DNA from: Damh-18 sp964570795
GTDB taxonomy: Bacteria; Patescibacteriota; Minisyncoccia; Phycocordibacterales; UBA918
Direction: 5' to 3'
DNA length: 11,348 bases
NCBI GenBank assembly: GCA_964570795.1
Contig: CAZMYZ010000021.1
Coordinates: 1-11,348 of the forward strand
Program-made: the position numbers and the translations under genes
The notes under the pieces: model-generated
Told to the model about the DNA's origin: nothing
What the model saw: the letters and a program-made list of their open reading frames with translations, nothing else
Databases searched by the model: none
Shown here: one piece after another, positions 1 to 7,060 of the stretch
Layout of the letters: each line of letters opens with the position of its first letter
How positions within the stretch are numbered: the first letter of the stretch is position 1

Positions 1-556
1 GATAATTGAGATACCCGGCGAGAACCGTACCATTTGCCTCCACCATACGGAAACAATAATATGTTTCAGCATTTGCACCATTTTGCTCAATATGCCAGTC
101 ATACTCCACATCATCACCCTCCGAAACAGAATATGGGTTTACTGTACTGTTATTGGTCTCTTCGTACGTACCCGCTTCGTCAGACACACTGAGGTTAAGG
201 TCGGCTCCCGTGGGGGGGTTCCCTGAAAGTGGGGTTGCATCGGACACCGAAGGAGCATTGTACGCACGCCACACCGTACTCGATCCCGTATCACCCAAGG
301 TACTCCAATCAGATTCAGGAATAGCGCTACAGGTAGTGACCATGGCGCCATATTGTAATTTGAATGACTTTGTCTCCATCGGGAATGTAGCGTTATACAC
401 ACTAAGTGACATACGAATGCGGATATGCTCAGTTTCACCAAGTGGTTCATCACTTCCCGTGAGTACCATATTTTCACCGAGATCCGTACCTCCTATAGGC
501 CAAGGGTCGGTGGGATCAAGTGCATCATTATCAACATAGAGACGATAGTAATTTTG
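1..556 (-). repeat. Diverged partial third copy of the long repeat
   Basis: From residue 1508 (QNYYRLYVDNDALDP) to the window edge, the protein follows the second half of the long repeat. HYHWRNDNG becomes YYRLYVDND, RLRLQVSNEG becomes RIRMSLSVYN, then come LQYGAMVTTCSAI, DWSTLGDTG and YYFRMVEANGT where copies A and B have LEYGT..TCSAV, WTDVGA and YCFRVTDAGT. The cysteine of the TCSA motif is kept, while the one in YCFR is replaced by tyrosine. The unit continues past base 1. Confidence 0.75.
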
Positions 557-3500
557 CCGCAGCGCAAGGCCTGCGGTCGGCCATTCCACGACAATGGTGC
601 GGTAAGTAAGTGCTGCACCCGTGTCAGAACGCCACAACTCATAATGTGTGGTAGAAGCGATCGTCGCTCCTGCTATAGGACGCGGATAGAGCGTTCCCGT
701 ACCTGCTCCACGAGAATTCACAAAAAGTGACGCGTTCGTTATATCGGTAAGCGTCTTCCCTATCGGCACACTGACAATGAGTGGCTCACTACCACCGTTT
801 GAGTTACCACTTGAATAGGTGACCTCCATAGCGCCTGAATTTGTCTGTGTGTTTTCAATGACCCATGCGACTGATGTTTGTCCCGAAGGAGTGGTCGCAC
901 CTGACTCAAGAAAGTACGAGACATATCCAATGGATGAAAGCCATACTTCATGACCATACTCATCGGTACCCGTAAGTGTGTTCCCTACTCGTTTTTGCGT
1001 ATGTATCATCGTATGGGACAAGTTATTCACCGCACTAATCGCCTCAGTCTCTGTAGTACCTGCTGCGGTATATGTGTGCTCACTGCGTTGTACTGCCCAG
1101 TTTTGGCCGGTAAATTCAACAACAGCATAACTCACTACCGACGCATCACTTCCTGAGACTCCACGCGTGAAAACGGGTTGATCGCTCGAAGAGAGCCATG
1201 CAGAGGTGGACTGCATGGAGTTAAAGTTTGTTGCAGCAGTATCAGGGTGTCCTACTCCTGTAATAAACACCACCACATCCGCATCGTCAGCAACACCTGT
1301 TGCAGCCGTACCGGTAGCCGTAATACTTGCAGCACCATAGGTGACCGTTGTTTGACTCCTGACAATCATTTCGTTATCTGAACCAGGTGTGCCAATAAAC
1401 TCTACAATCTCCCACGAAACGTGTGTTGTTGTGGCGAGTGCAGTTGCAGGGCGTTGAATAGTAAACGAAGTTAAAATATTCGATGGATTGAGTATATACG
1501 CAGTCACGTCATCAGCATTTTGAGTACCTCCTGCAGAACTATCACCTGCACCGGTGTGGTGTGTATTTGTGATACGCACAAATGCACTCGTCGAAGCAGC
1601 GGGTGCAATATAATCGACTCCCGCAGTAAGCGTACGTGATACCGTTGCAAACTCCACCGTACCGCGCTGTATTTCAAAATCTCGTTCTGGTGAAGTACGG
1701 AGTTCCGGATACACCGTATACGCATTAAGCGCAATACCACTGCCTGAAAGACGGAAACAATACGGAGTGTCATATCCCGCATCTATTGTTTGTTGGAGAG
1801 CAAATTCAGTCTCAATAAACTGTGTTGAAGAAAGTGTTGTTGATGCAACTTTTGAACTCGTATCCTTCACTGCGCTATTGGGTGTAAGGAATGTTGTGTT
1901 TTCGTTGTTCATACCACCCGCTGCTTCAGTAATATCAGTGGTATTGTTGCCATCAGTGAGATTGCTTGAGTTATACATATCGAAGGCACCCCCTACTGCC
2001 CCCACATCAGTCCATGTACCCACCGCACTACACGTAGTAATCTTCGTACCGTATTCGAGTGTATAGGCAAATGACGGTGAGGTTACTGCCCCTTCGTTTG
2101 ATACCTGCATACGAAGACGTACTGGTGTTGTCTGCGCCACATTTGACACTGCAGTGTCGGGAGTACCACCTGTCATTGAAGTTGCTGCTGCTTCATTGCC
2201 ATTGTCATTTCTCCAATGGTAGTGCGTCTGTGTAAGTATCGCACCCACGAAGGTGGTGACCCCAGTAATAGATCGGTCAATGGTAGGGCTCACTGATGCA
2301 CCACCCGACACCTCGACATTAATTGATGGATTGGTAAGAAGAATGTCGAGTGTGTCACCATTTTGTGCGCTCATGGTGGTGTCGAGTACCGTATACACAC
2401 ACATGGCTGCCGTTGTACTAATACTTGCCGTTCCGGTAAAAGTGGATGTGCCGTTTGCACCTGAAAATCCATCGGTATCAGTAGAGCCAAATTGTGATTC
2501 ACCTCCTCCATAGGATTGGTCAGAGCAGTCATAGGGAGCAGTTGAATCGAGGTCGTAATAGAGTTTTATATTATCGAGATCCTCTTGCGCATGGATGGTA
2601 CCACTTGCCGTAATGGTGATACTCGTCACATCGTGCGTACCACTATTGTCGATAATCACATATGCACCACCGGTATAAAAATTAGTTGCAGGGAGATTGG
2701 TACTTGCGGTCTGCGTCCCCGTCGCGGTCACTGAGATATCAGCAGCAATGTTGGCACGAGGATACTGCGAGTATGCATAAATAGGAGTACCTGCATCAGT
2801 AACGCGAAAACAGTATGTCGTACCTTCGGGTGCCGAGGTCGACGCAGTAATCGCGTATTCGAGTTCCACATACTGTGTCGTGGTAAGCACAATACCCGCA
2901 GTCTGTGATGAAGTATCTTTCACACCGGCATTTGGCGAAAGGAACGTAGTGTTTTCATTTGTCACTCCACCTGTAGCAACAGCAATATTAGTAGTATTGT
3001 TCCCATCGGTTATGAAGGTAGAGTCATACATATCAAATGCGCCACCCGCAGCACCGACATCAGTCCAACCACTTGCGGCATCACAGGAGCCAGTGGTCTC
3101 TGCATACTCAAGCCTATATTGCATTGAGGGAGTCGAGCTACTTCCCTCGTTTGACACCTGAAGACGCAGACGTGCTACCGCGCTCTGTTGAAACGCAGAA
3201 AAAGCAGTGTCTTCTATGCCACTTGTTTTTGAAGATGCGGCCGCTTCATTACCATTATCATTACGCCAGTGATAGTGCGTGAGTGTAGGGATGTCATTAA
3301 GTACTGTGGTTGACCCTGGTATCGCAATAGCCGTCCCGGGCCACGCACTACTTCCGGTGACCGTCACGTCACTTGAGGGGTCGTTGATACTGAGTTCGAT
3401 AGTGGCGTTACTTGCCGTTGTATCGAGCACATCCATCACGGTATAGATACAATACGCGGAAGTAGTACCAATACTGAGTGTGGTACCTGAAAATGAGGAG

Positions 3501-5077
3501 ACGCCGTTTGCTCCCGAAAAGCCGTTGCTGTCCGTAGAGCCAAACTGACTTTCAGAGCCTCCGTACGACTCACTCGCACAATTGTATGGATATGACGTAT
3601 CTTCCTCATAGTAGAGTTCTACATTTCCAATGTTGGCAAAGCCATCTATCGTGCCGCTTTCCGTAATTGCAATACCAGTGACGTCATATGTTTTGTATGT
3701 GTTGTAAAGCACAAAGGCCCCGCCGACATACACGTTGTTCGTGTTGGCATTTGTAGTGGTCGTTTGGGTGCCTGTTGTTGTTGCATGAATACCGGGATAG
3801 AGGTCGACAATAGTGTCGCCGTAGATATCTCTGTCGGCGACATCAGCATCAAACCACGATACAAGCAGACGCTCATCGTTAGCAAGGTTGAGATCAAGCC
3901 CGTATAAATCACCCGCGCTACCAGTATTTACTGGTCCGCGTTCCGCACTCCAATTCCTCATAGAACTCGTCGCTGTTTTCCAATACACATTTCCGGTCGC
4001 GGGTGTACCTGCAGTCGTACGTGCAGTATAGGCAACATACACATCGTCAGTAGCTGCATCAAGACCTATCGCCACGTTCGTAATCGCGCGCGTAGCGCTG
4101 TTACTGATTACATCAGTAGAGGTCGCCCATGTTGAGCCATTGTATTTTGCTACACGCACGTCATTGGTAGCACCGAGCGTGGCATGGTCTGCATACGCAA
4201 GATACACCACTCCTGGTGTGGTGGAACTTACCGTTGCCGCCATACCCACGTCGTAGGTGGTGTTGTCGGTAGCATTGGCATCAATAGCAGTCCATGCTGC
4301 AGACCATGTGGAGTTATTCCATATTTTATAGCGAATATCCTCAAGAGAAATGTCGCGATTAATAAGCATAATATTTCCACTCGCAAGCGGCATGAGGATA
4401 CTATAGTCACCAGCGAGGTCGAGAGGGTTGGTACCGGTCTCGGTCCACCCCGTGGTAACACCACAATTCGTGGTGCACTCCACCACATACGAGTCCGAAG
4501 CATCAGCTGTAGTCGCATAAATGGTGCCATCAGTACCTTTGGTAATAGACATGGCATTTTGTCCTTCAGTAAGGGTGGCTACACTATTGCCACTATTGGT
4601 ACTTGCGTTGACTGGCGTAGAACCTTTGAGAAGCGTGTCACTGTTTGCGGTATCAAGGCGATTATAAAAGATATCGTCGGCAGTGGTGTCGATAGTAGCA
4701 ATATGGATATAGTTACCGGTATCACCGGGAGTCCAACGGTCATACCAGACCTGAACCTGAATACAGAGAGTGTTGGCATCGACTGTCGTGGTACCACTCC
4801 AGGTAGCACCTCCGTTCGTTGTTTTTCTGTATACACAATAGCCAGGCGCGTCGCGAAAGAATTTATATCCCGTTTGATCATCAATAAAAACTGTTTGACT
4901 GCTCGATTGTAAATGCCCTGTACCGTTAATCCATGCATCAGGGTCAATCGTCACTTGTGCAGCCTCTGCTTTGGGAACAGCATTAAAAATAAGTGCATTA
5001 CTAAAACTTCCGACAAGAATCGCAACGATAAGGTACAGTGAAATATACACTCTTCCCTTCCTGAGTTTTCCGAACAT
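1..5077 (-). CDS. Giant secreted repeat protein (3' end beyond window)
   Basis: The frame is open without a stop for at least 1,692 codons and runs off the left edge, so the C-terminus is missing. Residues 1-40 are a signal peptide: a basic start (MFGKLRKGR), a hydrophobic stretch 11-33 and a cleavage site near AEAA. Residues about 41-425 look like a sialidase/BNR-type beta-propeller, with an Asp box at 86-93 (TTNGGATW) and WYDRWTPGD at 111-119. Residues 428-778 and 779-1129 are tandem copies of a 351-residue unit containing HYHWRNDNGNE. Residues about 1130-1500 hold shorter VEF/VEW repeats, and a diverged partial copy of the long unit starts at 1508. The protein is Thr/Ser/Asn/Gly-rich and probably entirely extracellular. 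The start is uncertain: in-frame ATGs lie at 5077 and 5089, and AGGAGG (5079-5084) sits between them, too close to the first and inside the second reading. No enzyme active site was recognised. An adhesin or cell-surface role is inferred. It is preceded by its own intergenic control region. Confidence 0.93.
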   Translation of the reverse strand, partial: MFGKLRKGRVYISLYLIVAILVGSFSNALIFNAVPKAEAAQVTIDPDAWINGTGHLQSSSQTVFIDDQTGYKFFRDAPGYCVYRKTTNGGATWSGTTTVDANTLCIQVQVWYDRWTPGDTGNYIHIATIDTTADDIFYNRLDTANSDTLLKGSTPVNASTNSGNSVATLTEGQNAMSITKGTDGTIYATTADASDSYVVECTTNCGVTTGWTETGTNPLDLAGDYSILMPLASGNIMLINRDISLEDIRYKIWNNSTWSAAWTAIDANATDNTTYDVGMAATVSSTTPGVVYLAYADHATLGATNDVRVAKYNGSTWATSTDVISNSATRAITNVAIGLDAATDDVYVAYTARTTAGTPATGNVYWKTATSSMRNWSAERGPVNTGSAGDLYGLDLNLANDERLLVSWFDADVADRDIYGDTIVDLYPGIHATTTGTQTTTTNANTNNVYVGGAFVLYNTYKTYDVTGIAITESGTIDGFANIGNVELYYEEDTSYPYNCASESYGGSESQFGSTDSNGFSGANGVSSFSGTTLSIGTTSAYCIYTVMDVLDTTASNATIELSINDPSSDVTVTGSSAWPGTAIAIPGSTTVLNDIPTLTHYHWRNDNGNEAAASSKTSGIEDTAFSAFQQSAVARLRLQVSNEGSSSTPSMQYRLEYAETTGSCDAASGWTDVGAAGGAFDMYDSTFITDGNNTTNIAVATGGVTNENTTFLSPNAGVKDTSSQTAGIVLTTTQYVELEYAITASTSAPEGTTYCFRVTDAGTPIYAYSQYPRANIAADISVTATGTQTASTNLPATNFYTGGAYVIIDNSGTHDVTSITITASGTIHAQEDLDNIKLYYDLDSTAPYDCSDQSYGGGESQFGSTDTDGFSGANGTSTFTGTASISTTAAMCVYTVLDTTMSAQNGDTLDILLTNPSINVEVSGGASVSPTIDRSITGVTTFVGAILTQTHYHWRNDNGNEAAATSMTGGTPDTAVSNVAQTTPVRLRMQVSNEGAVTSPSFAYTLEYGTKITTCSAVGTWTDVGAVGGAFDMYNSSNLTDGNNTTDITEAAGGMNNENTTFLTPNSAVKDTSSKVASTTLSSTQFIETEFALQQTIDAGYDTPYCFRLSGSGIALNAYTVYPELRTSPERDFEIQRGTVEFATVSRTLTAGVDYIAPAASTSAFVRITNTHHTGAGDSSAGGTQNADDVTAYILNPSNILTSFTIQRPATALATTTHVSWEIVEFIGTPGSDNEMIVRSQTTVTYGAASITATGTAATGVADDADVVVFITGVGHPDTAATNFNSMQSTSAWLSSSDQPVFTRGVSGSDASVVSYAVVEFTGQNWAVQRSEHTYTAAGTTETEAISAVNNLSHTMIHTQKRVGNTLTGTDEYGHEVWLSSIGYVSYFLESGATTPSGQTSVAWVIENTQTNSGAMEVTYSSGNSNGGSEPLIVSVPIGKTLTDITNASLFVNSRGAGTGTLYPRPIAGATIASTTHYELWRSDTGAALTYRTIVVEWPTAGLALRQNYYRLYVDNDALDPTDPWPIGGTDLGENMVLTGSDEPLGETEHIRIRMSLSVYNATFPMETKSFKLQYGAMVTTCSAIPESDWSTLGDTGSSTVWRAYNAPSVSDATPLSGNPPTGADLNLSVSDEAGTYEETNNSTVNPYSVSEGDDVEYDWHIEQNGANAETYYCFRMVEANGTVLAGYLNY
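580..1430 (-). repeat. Degenerate VEF/VEW beta-repeat region
   Basis: Residues about 1215-1500 of the giant protein contain four similar strands about 80-100 residues apart: SWEIVEFIG (around 1222), YAVVEFTGQNW (around 1324), VAWVIENTQ (around 1405) and RTIVVEWPT (around 1498). Each is followed by a Thr/Ser/Gly-rich segment. This suggests a set of small beta-sandwich modules between the long repeats. The boundaries are approximate and judged by eye. Confidence 0.5.
1691..2743 (-). repeat. Tandem protein repeat, copy B (351 residues)
   Basis: This encodes residues 779-1129 and abuts copy A directly. It carries the same ordered landmarks, including SYGGGESQFGSTDTDGFSG, HYHWRNDNGNE, RLRMQVSNEG, TWTDVGAVGGAFDMY, LTDGNNTTDI, NENTTFL and PYCFRL. 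The nucleotide sequences of the copies have diverged, with many synonymous differences, so this is an old duplication maintained at protein level rather than a recent expansion. Confidence 0.92.
2744..3796 (-). repeat. Tandem protein repeat, copy A (351 residues)
   Basis: This encodes residues 428-778 of the giant surface protein. Landmarks shared with copy B, in order, are TGTQT near the start, then a YYE/YYD beta-strand, SYGGSESQFGSTDSNGFSG, HYHWRNDNGNE, RLRLQVSNEG, a cysteine followed by GWTDVGAAGGAFDMY, TDGNNTTNI, NENTTFL, KDTSS and TYCFRV, closing with YP. Each copy also has several cysteines at matching positions. The invariant Trp of HYHW is residue 604 here and 955 in copy B, exactly 351 apart. 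Confidence 0.92.
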
Positions 5078-5155
5078 TCCTCCTTGCATTTCCTACTCAT
5101 TATGGACTACTTGTGCCATTGAAACAATCGCTCCCCTGTGTGAAAAACCCTATAA

Positions 5156-5190
5156 AATCTATGAAAAATCAGAATTTCTAAGTATAGATT
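5156..5190. repeat. AT-rich inverted repeat upstream of giant gene
   Basis: AATCTAT (5156-5162) and ATAGATT (5184-5190) form a perfect 7-base inverted repeat with a 21-base spacer. The right arm overlaps a TATACT hexamer on the minus strand (5186 to 5181) that could be a -10 box, giving a leader of roughly 85-95 bases before the giant gene. The -35 spacing region is poor. Whether this is a hairpin or a protein site cannot be decided from sequence. Confidence 0.35.
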
Positions 5191-5194
5191 CACG

Positions 5195-5219
5195 ATGTTC
5201 TACGTCCGACGTCGAACAT
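5195..5219. promoter_or_regulatory. 25-base dyad, candidate operator
   Basis: On the minus strand the arms are ATGTTCGACGTC and GACGTAGAACAT around a single central G; 11 of 12 positions are complementary. It lies 105-142 bases before the possible start codons of the giant gene and just upstream of the TATACT at 5181-5186. It would therefore cover roughly -21 to -45 of that putative promoter. No T-run follows on either strand, so a terminator is unlikely. A dimeric regulator site is the simplest reading; a leader-RNA hairpin is the alternative if transcription starts further upstream. Confidence 0.5.
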
Positions 5220-5240
5220 AAACTCTGTTGCTCTACACCT

Positions 5241-5278
5241 CAAAATAAACAACGTACAATGTCGCACATTTTGTCGTT
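5241..5278 (-). terminator. Candidate intrinsic terminator after propeller gene
   Basis: About 21 bases after the TAG stop at 5300, the minus strand can fold AACG...CGTT (5278-5275 with 5254-5251) enclosing the perfect hairpin AATGT-GCG-ACATT (5270-5258), with small bulges between. It is followed by a T-rich tail, GTTTATTTT. The stem is AT-rich and imperfect, so strength is doubtful, but position and tail fit termination between the propeller gene and the giant gene. Confidence 0.45.
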
Positions 5279-5299
5279 GGGATGGATATAAAGTGGGTT

Positions 5300-6922
5300 C
5301 TATATTTGAGTATCCTCTTCGAGTACTTCTTCAAAAGGTACGTATGGTTCAACAACCAAATCTTCTATAATTCCCACTTCGTTTGTTGTAGTGCCCTCGC
5401 TGTATGAGGGTATAACCACATCTTCAGCCTCGATACTTATTTCTGGAGTACTGGTGCCCGACACATCATCCGTGAGTGCGGGAATAACCAAATCCCCCTC
5501 ATCAAGACCATTGTCGGTCGTGGTGCCCACATCGTCATTTGTATCCGTATCAGTCTTTGGTTTTGGCTGAGTACTTGGAGCCACCAATGCTCTCTCCTCA
5601 CCCGTTTGCTCGGGGTCAGGTATTTCTTCGGGTACTTGTGTTGGGCGCGAAGCAAGATCAAGTACGGTACCGCTTTTCAAATCATAACCACGGGTTTCGA
5701 TATCTCCCGTATCCATTTTTGCATCATAGACCAACACAAAACGTGGATTTTCTATCGAACCACCGTCAGCATCTTCAATGACATCAATAGCGCCAGAGCG
5801 AATGTCGTATACCTTCATGCGCCATGCATCACCCTCAAAAGACTGCCATACGATATGGGTACCGTTCACGCTCGGCGCAATATCATGGGTAGTATTGTCG
5901 GTGAGCATCGTAAGGGTGCCCTCGAGTTCAAAGAAAATCTCCCAGTCATTTCCTACCCACCCCTGCCATACCACAGCATCGCCAAAAGCACTTGGCTGCA
6001 TGTTGTTGTACCTATCATTCGTGAGTTGTGTTTCTTCTCCCGTATCAAAATCGAAACGTACTATTTGATAACGTCCATCAATCAGCCTATGCCATACTGC
6101 CGTGTTTGAAACCTCATCAAAATATGGTGCATCGTCATCGACACTGTTCTCGGTAATCGTGCTCAACTCACCGCCCTTCTCTACATAAATTTCCTTATCT
6201 CCCTCGACATCAATGGCTGAAAAGATTCTGTCGGTATATAAAACAGTTGGAGTTTCTGAAGCGGTTGCACAATAGAAGGTACCGTCGCCCACGGTAGTAC
6301 ATTCGTTTTTTGAAAATGAAAATTTATTTTCATCGTTGGTTACTACGCTCACTGCTTGTTCTGCAACAGTTGTTGTCGGAATGGTTATTTCAATGTCCTC
6401 AATTTCCTCTTCAGTAATTTCTTCCTCTACCATCACATTCTCTGTGGTGGTGGATTCCTCCGCGGGAACTTCAGGAAGTACTTCTTCTAAAATAGTTTCT
6501 GTTTCAACAGGAGGTACTACCTCTTCGACACTCTCGTCAACAGGTACTTCATACGAAGTGTCAGCAGTGTATGTTTCATCTATCTGAACTGGCGTATCTA
6601 TCACACTCAAATCAACTTCTTCAGGAATAGTTTCTTCAACAACTGGTTCTACTTCAGAGGGTTGAGGAGCGACCTCTTCCTGAGTATCTGAGCCCACAGA
6701 AACTTCATCAGGTGCAACAATTATTTCCTCAACAGGTGTTTCTACAGGTACCTCTATCGGTTCCAAAGGAGTTGCTTCAGACACAATTTCATCAGCAAAC
6801 ACTGGAGCAAGCGGGAGAGACACAAGTACCACAAGGAGCGCCGATGAAAGCACACTGTATACCAGATACTCAAAACCCCGCATTTCTTTATGCGCTCCTT
6901 TCATTATGTATCGTTGCTTCAT
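5300..6922 (-). CDS. Secreted acidic-stalk protein with TolB-like propeller
   Basis: This is a 540-residue exported protein when started at the ATG at 6922. Residues 14-43 form a signal peptide (hydrophobic core, cleavage near VFA). Residues about 44-190 are a low-complexity stalk of Glu, Pro, Val and Thr with repeated EVPVE/VEE motifs. After two cysteines (208, 218), residues about 227-423 hold four TolB/WD40-like blades with the pattern (A/I)VW(Q/H)...(D/R)(W/Y).I and LT(N/D), for example AVVWQGWVGNDWEI and HIVWQSFEGDAWRM. The tail is acidic and Thr/Pro-rich with three DLVIP-type motifs (Asp 477, 501, 521). Four blades are fewer than the six or seven usual in propellers, so it may be divergent or incomplete. 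Other in-frame starts are ATG 6904, ATG 6883 (AAAGGAG 11 bases upstream, giving a short classic signal peptide) and TTG 6937. The exact role is unknown; a periplasmic or surface spacer or binding protein is inferred. Confidence 0.88.
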   Translation of the reverse strand: MKQRYIMKGAHKEMRGFEYLVYSVLSSALLVVLVSLPLAPVFADEIVSEATPLEPIEVPVETPVEEIIVAPDEVSVGSDTQEEVAPQPSEVEPVVEETIPEEVDLSVIDTPVQIDETYTADTSYEVPVDESVEEVVPPVETETILEEVLPEVPAEESTTTENVMVEEEITEEEIEDIEITIPTTTVAEQAVSVVTNDENKFSFSKNECTTVGDGTFYCATASETPTVLYTDRIFSAIDVEGDKEIYVEKGGELSTITENSVDDDAPYFDEVSNTAVWHRLIDGRYQIVRFDFDTGEETQLTNDRYNNMQPSAFGDAVVWQGWVGNDWEIFFELEGTLTMLTDNTTHDIAPSVNGTHIVWQSFEGDAWRMKVYDIRSGAIDVIEDADGGSIENPRFVLVYDAKMDTGDIETRGYDLKSGTVLDLASRPTQVPEEIPDPEQTGEERALVAPSTQPKPKTDTDTNDDVGTTTDNGLDEGDLVIPALTDDVSGTSTPEISIEAEDVVIPSYSEGTTTNEVGIIEDLVVEPYVPFEEVLEEDTQI

Positions 6923-6936
6923 AACTCTACGTTGCA

Positions 6937-6970
6937 ATAAATCAAGTATATTAGCCGTATTTTGATTTAT
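6937..6970 (-). promoter_or_regulatory. Inverted repeat around a TATACT -10 box
   Basis: ATAAATCAA (6937-6945) and TTGATTTAT (6962-6970) are perfect 9-base inverted arms with a 16-base spacer. Two further outer pairs exist if A6936 bulges. The minus-strand TATACT (6950 to 6945) sits at the edge of the spacer and would start transcription near 6938, about 16 bases before the ATG at 6922. No good -35 hexamer lies at 16-18 bases, which may point to an activator or a weak promoter. Confidence 0.4.
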
Positions 6971-6980
6971 GCTGATACCC

Positions 6981-7009
6981 CCTACCTGAGTAGGTACAAA
7001 GGGTACCTA
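6981..7009. other. Overlapping, mutually exclusive hairpins
   Basis: TAGGTAC (6991-6997) pairs with GTACCTA (7003-7009) in a perfect 7-base stem with a 5-base loop. Bases 6990-6994 (GTAGG) can instead pair with CCTAC (6981-6985) across a 4-base loop. The two stems share 6991-6994, so only one can form. This lies about 50 bases after the stop of the cohesin operon and 60-90 before the propeller gene. Neither stem has a T-run in either direction, so a classic terminator is not supported. It may be an mRNA 3'-end stabiliser or an attenuator-like switch. Confidence 0.4.
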
Positions 7010-7060
7010 TAGATAATAATAACAGTCTATCCCACTGCTATCCACGCTATTATCAACAGT

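Noticed and set aside
4184..4912. A 242-codon plus-strand open frame inside the giant gene
   Set aside because: It is antisense to a continuous minus-strand frame with a signal peptide and recognisable motifs. Its translation has no domain character and no ribosome-binding site.
5195..5219. LexA/SOS box
   Set aside because: The half-sites are arranged GTTC...GAAC, the reverse of the GAAC...GTTC order of the Gram-positive SOS box, and the spacing differs.
5606..6109. A 167-codon plus-strand open frame opposite the propeller
   Set aside because: It is antisense to TolB-like blades and has no recognisable motif or start signal.
6840..6922. Prepilin-like N-terminus (MRGFEYLVYSVL) on the propeller protein
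   Set aside because: There is a G-F pair after basic residues, but the glutamate is at +2, not +5, and the hydrophobic stretch ends in a good signal-peptidase site (VFA), so an ordinary signal peptide fits better.
7012..7060. Short CTATC/CTATT repeats and a 7-base inverted repeat (7012-7018 with 7048-7054)
   Set aside because: The units are only five bases long with unequal spacing (11 and 9), and the inverted repeat is AT-rich with a long loop; chance is a sufficient explanation.
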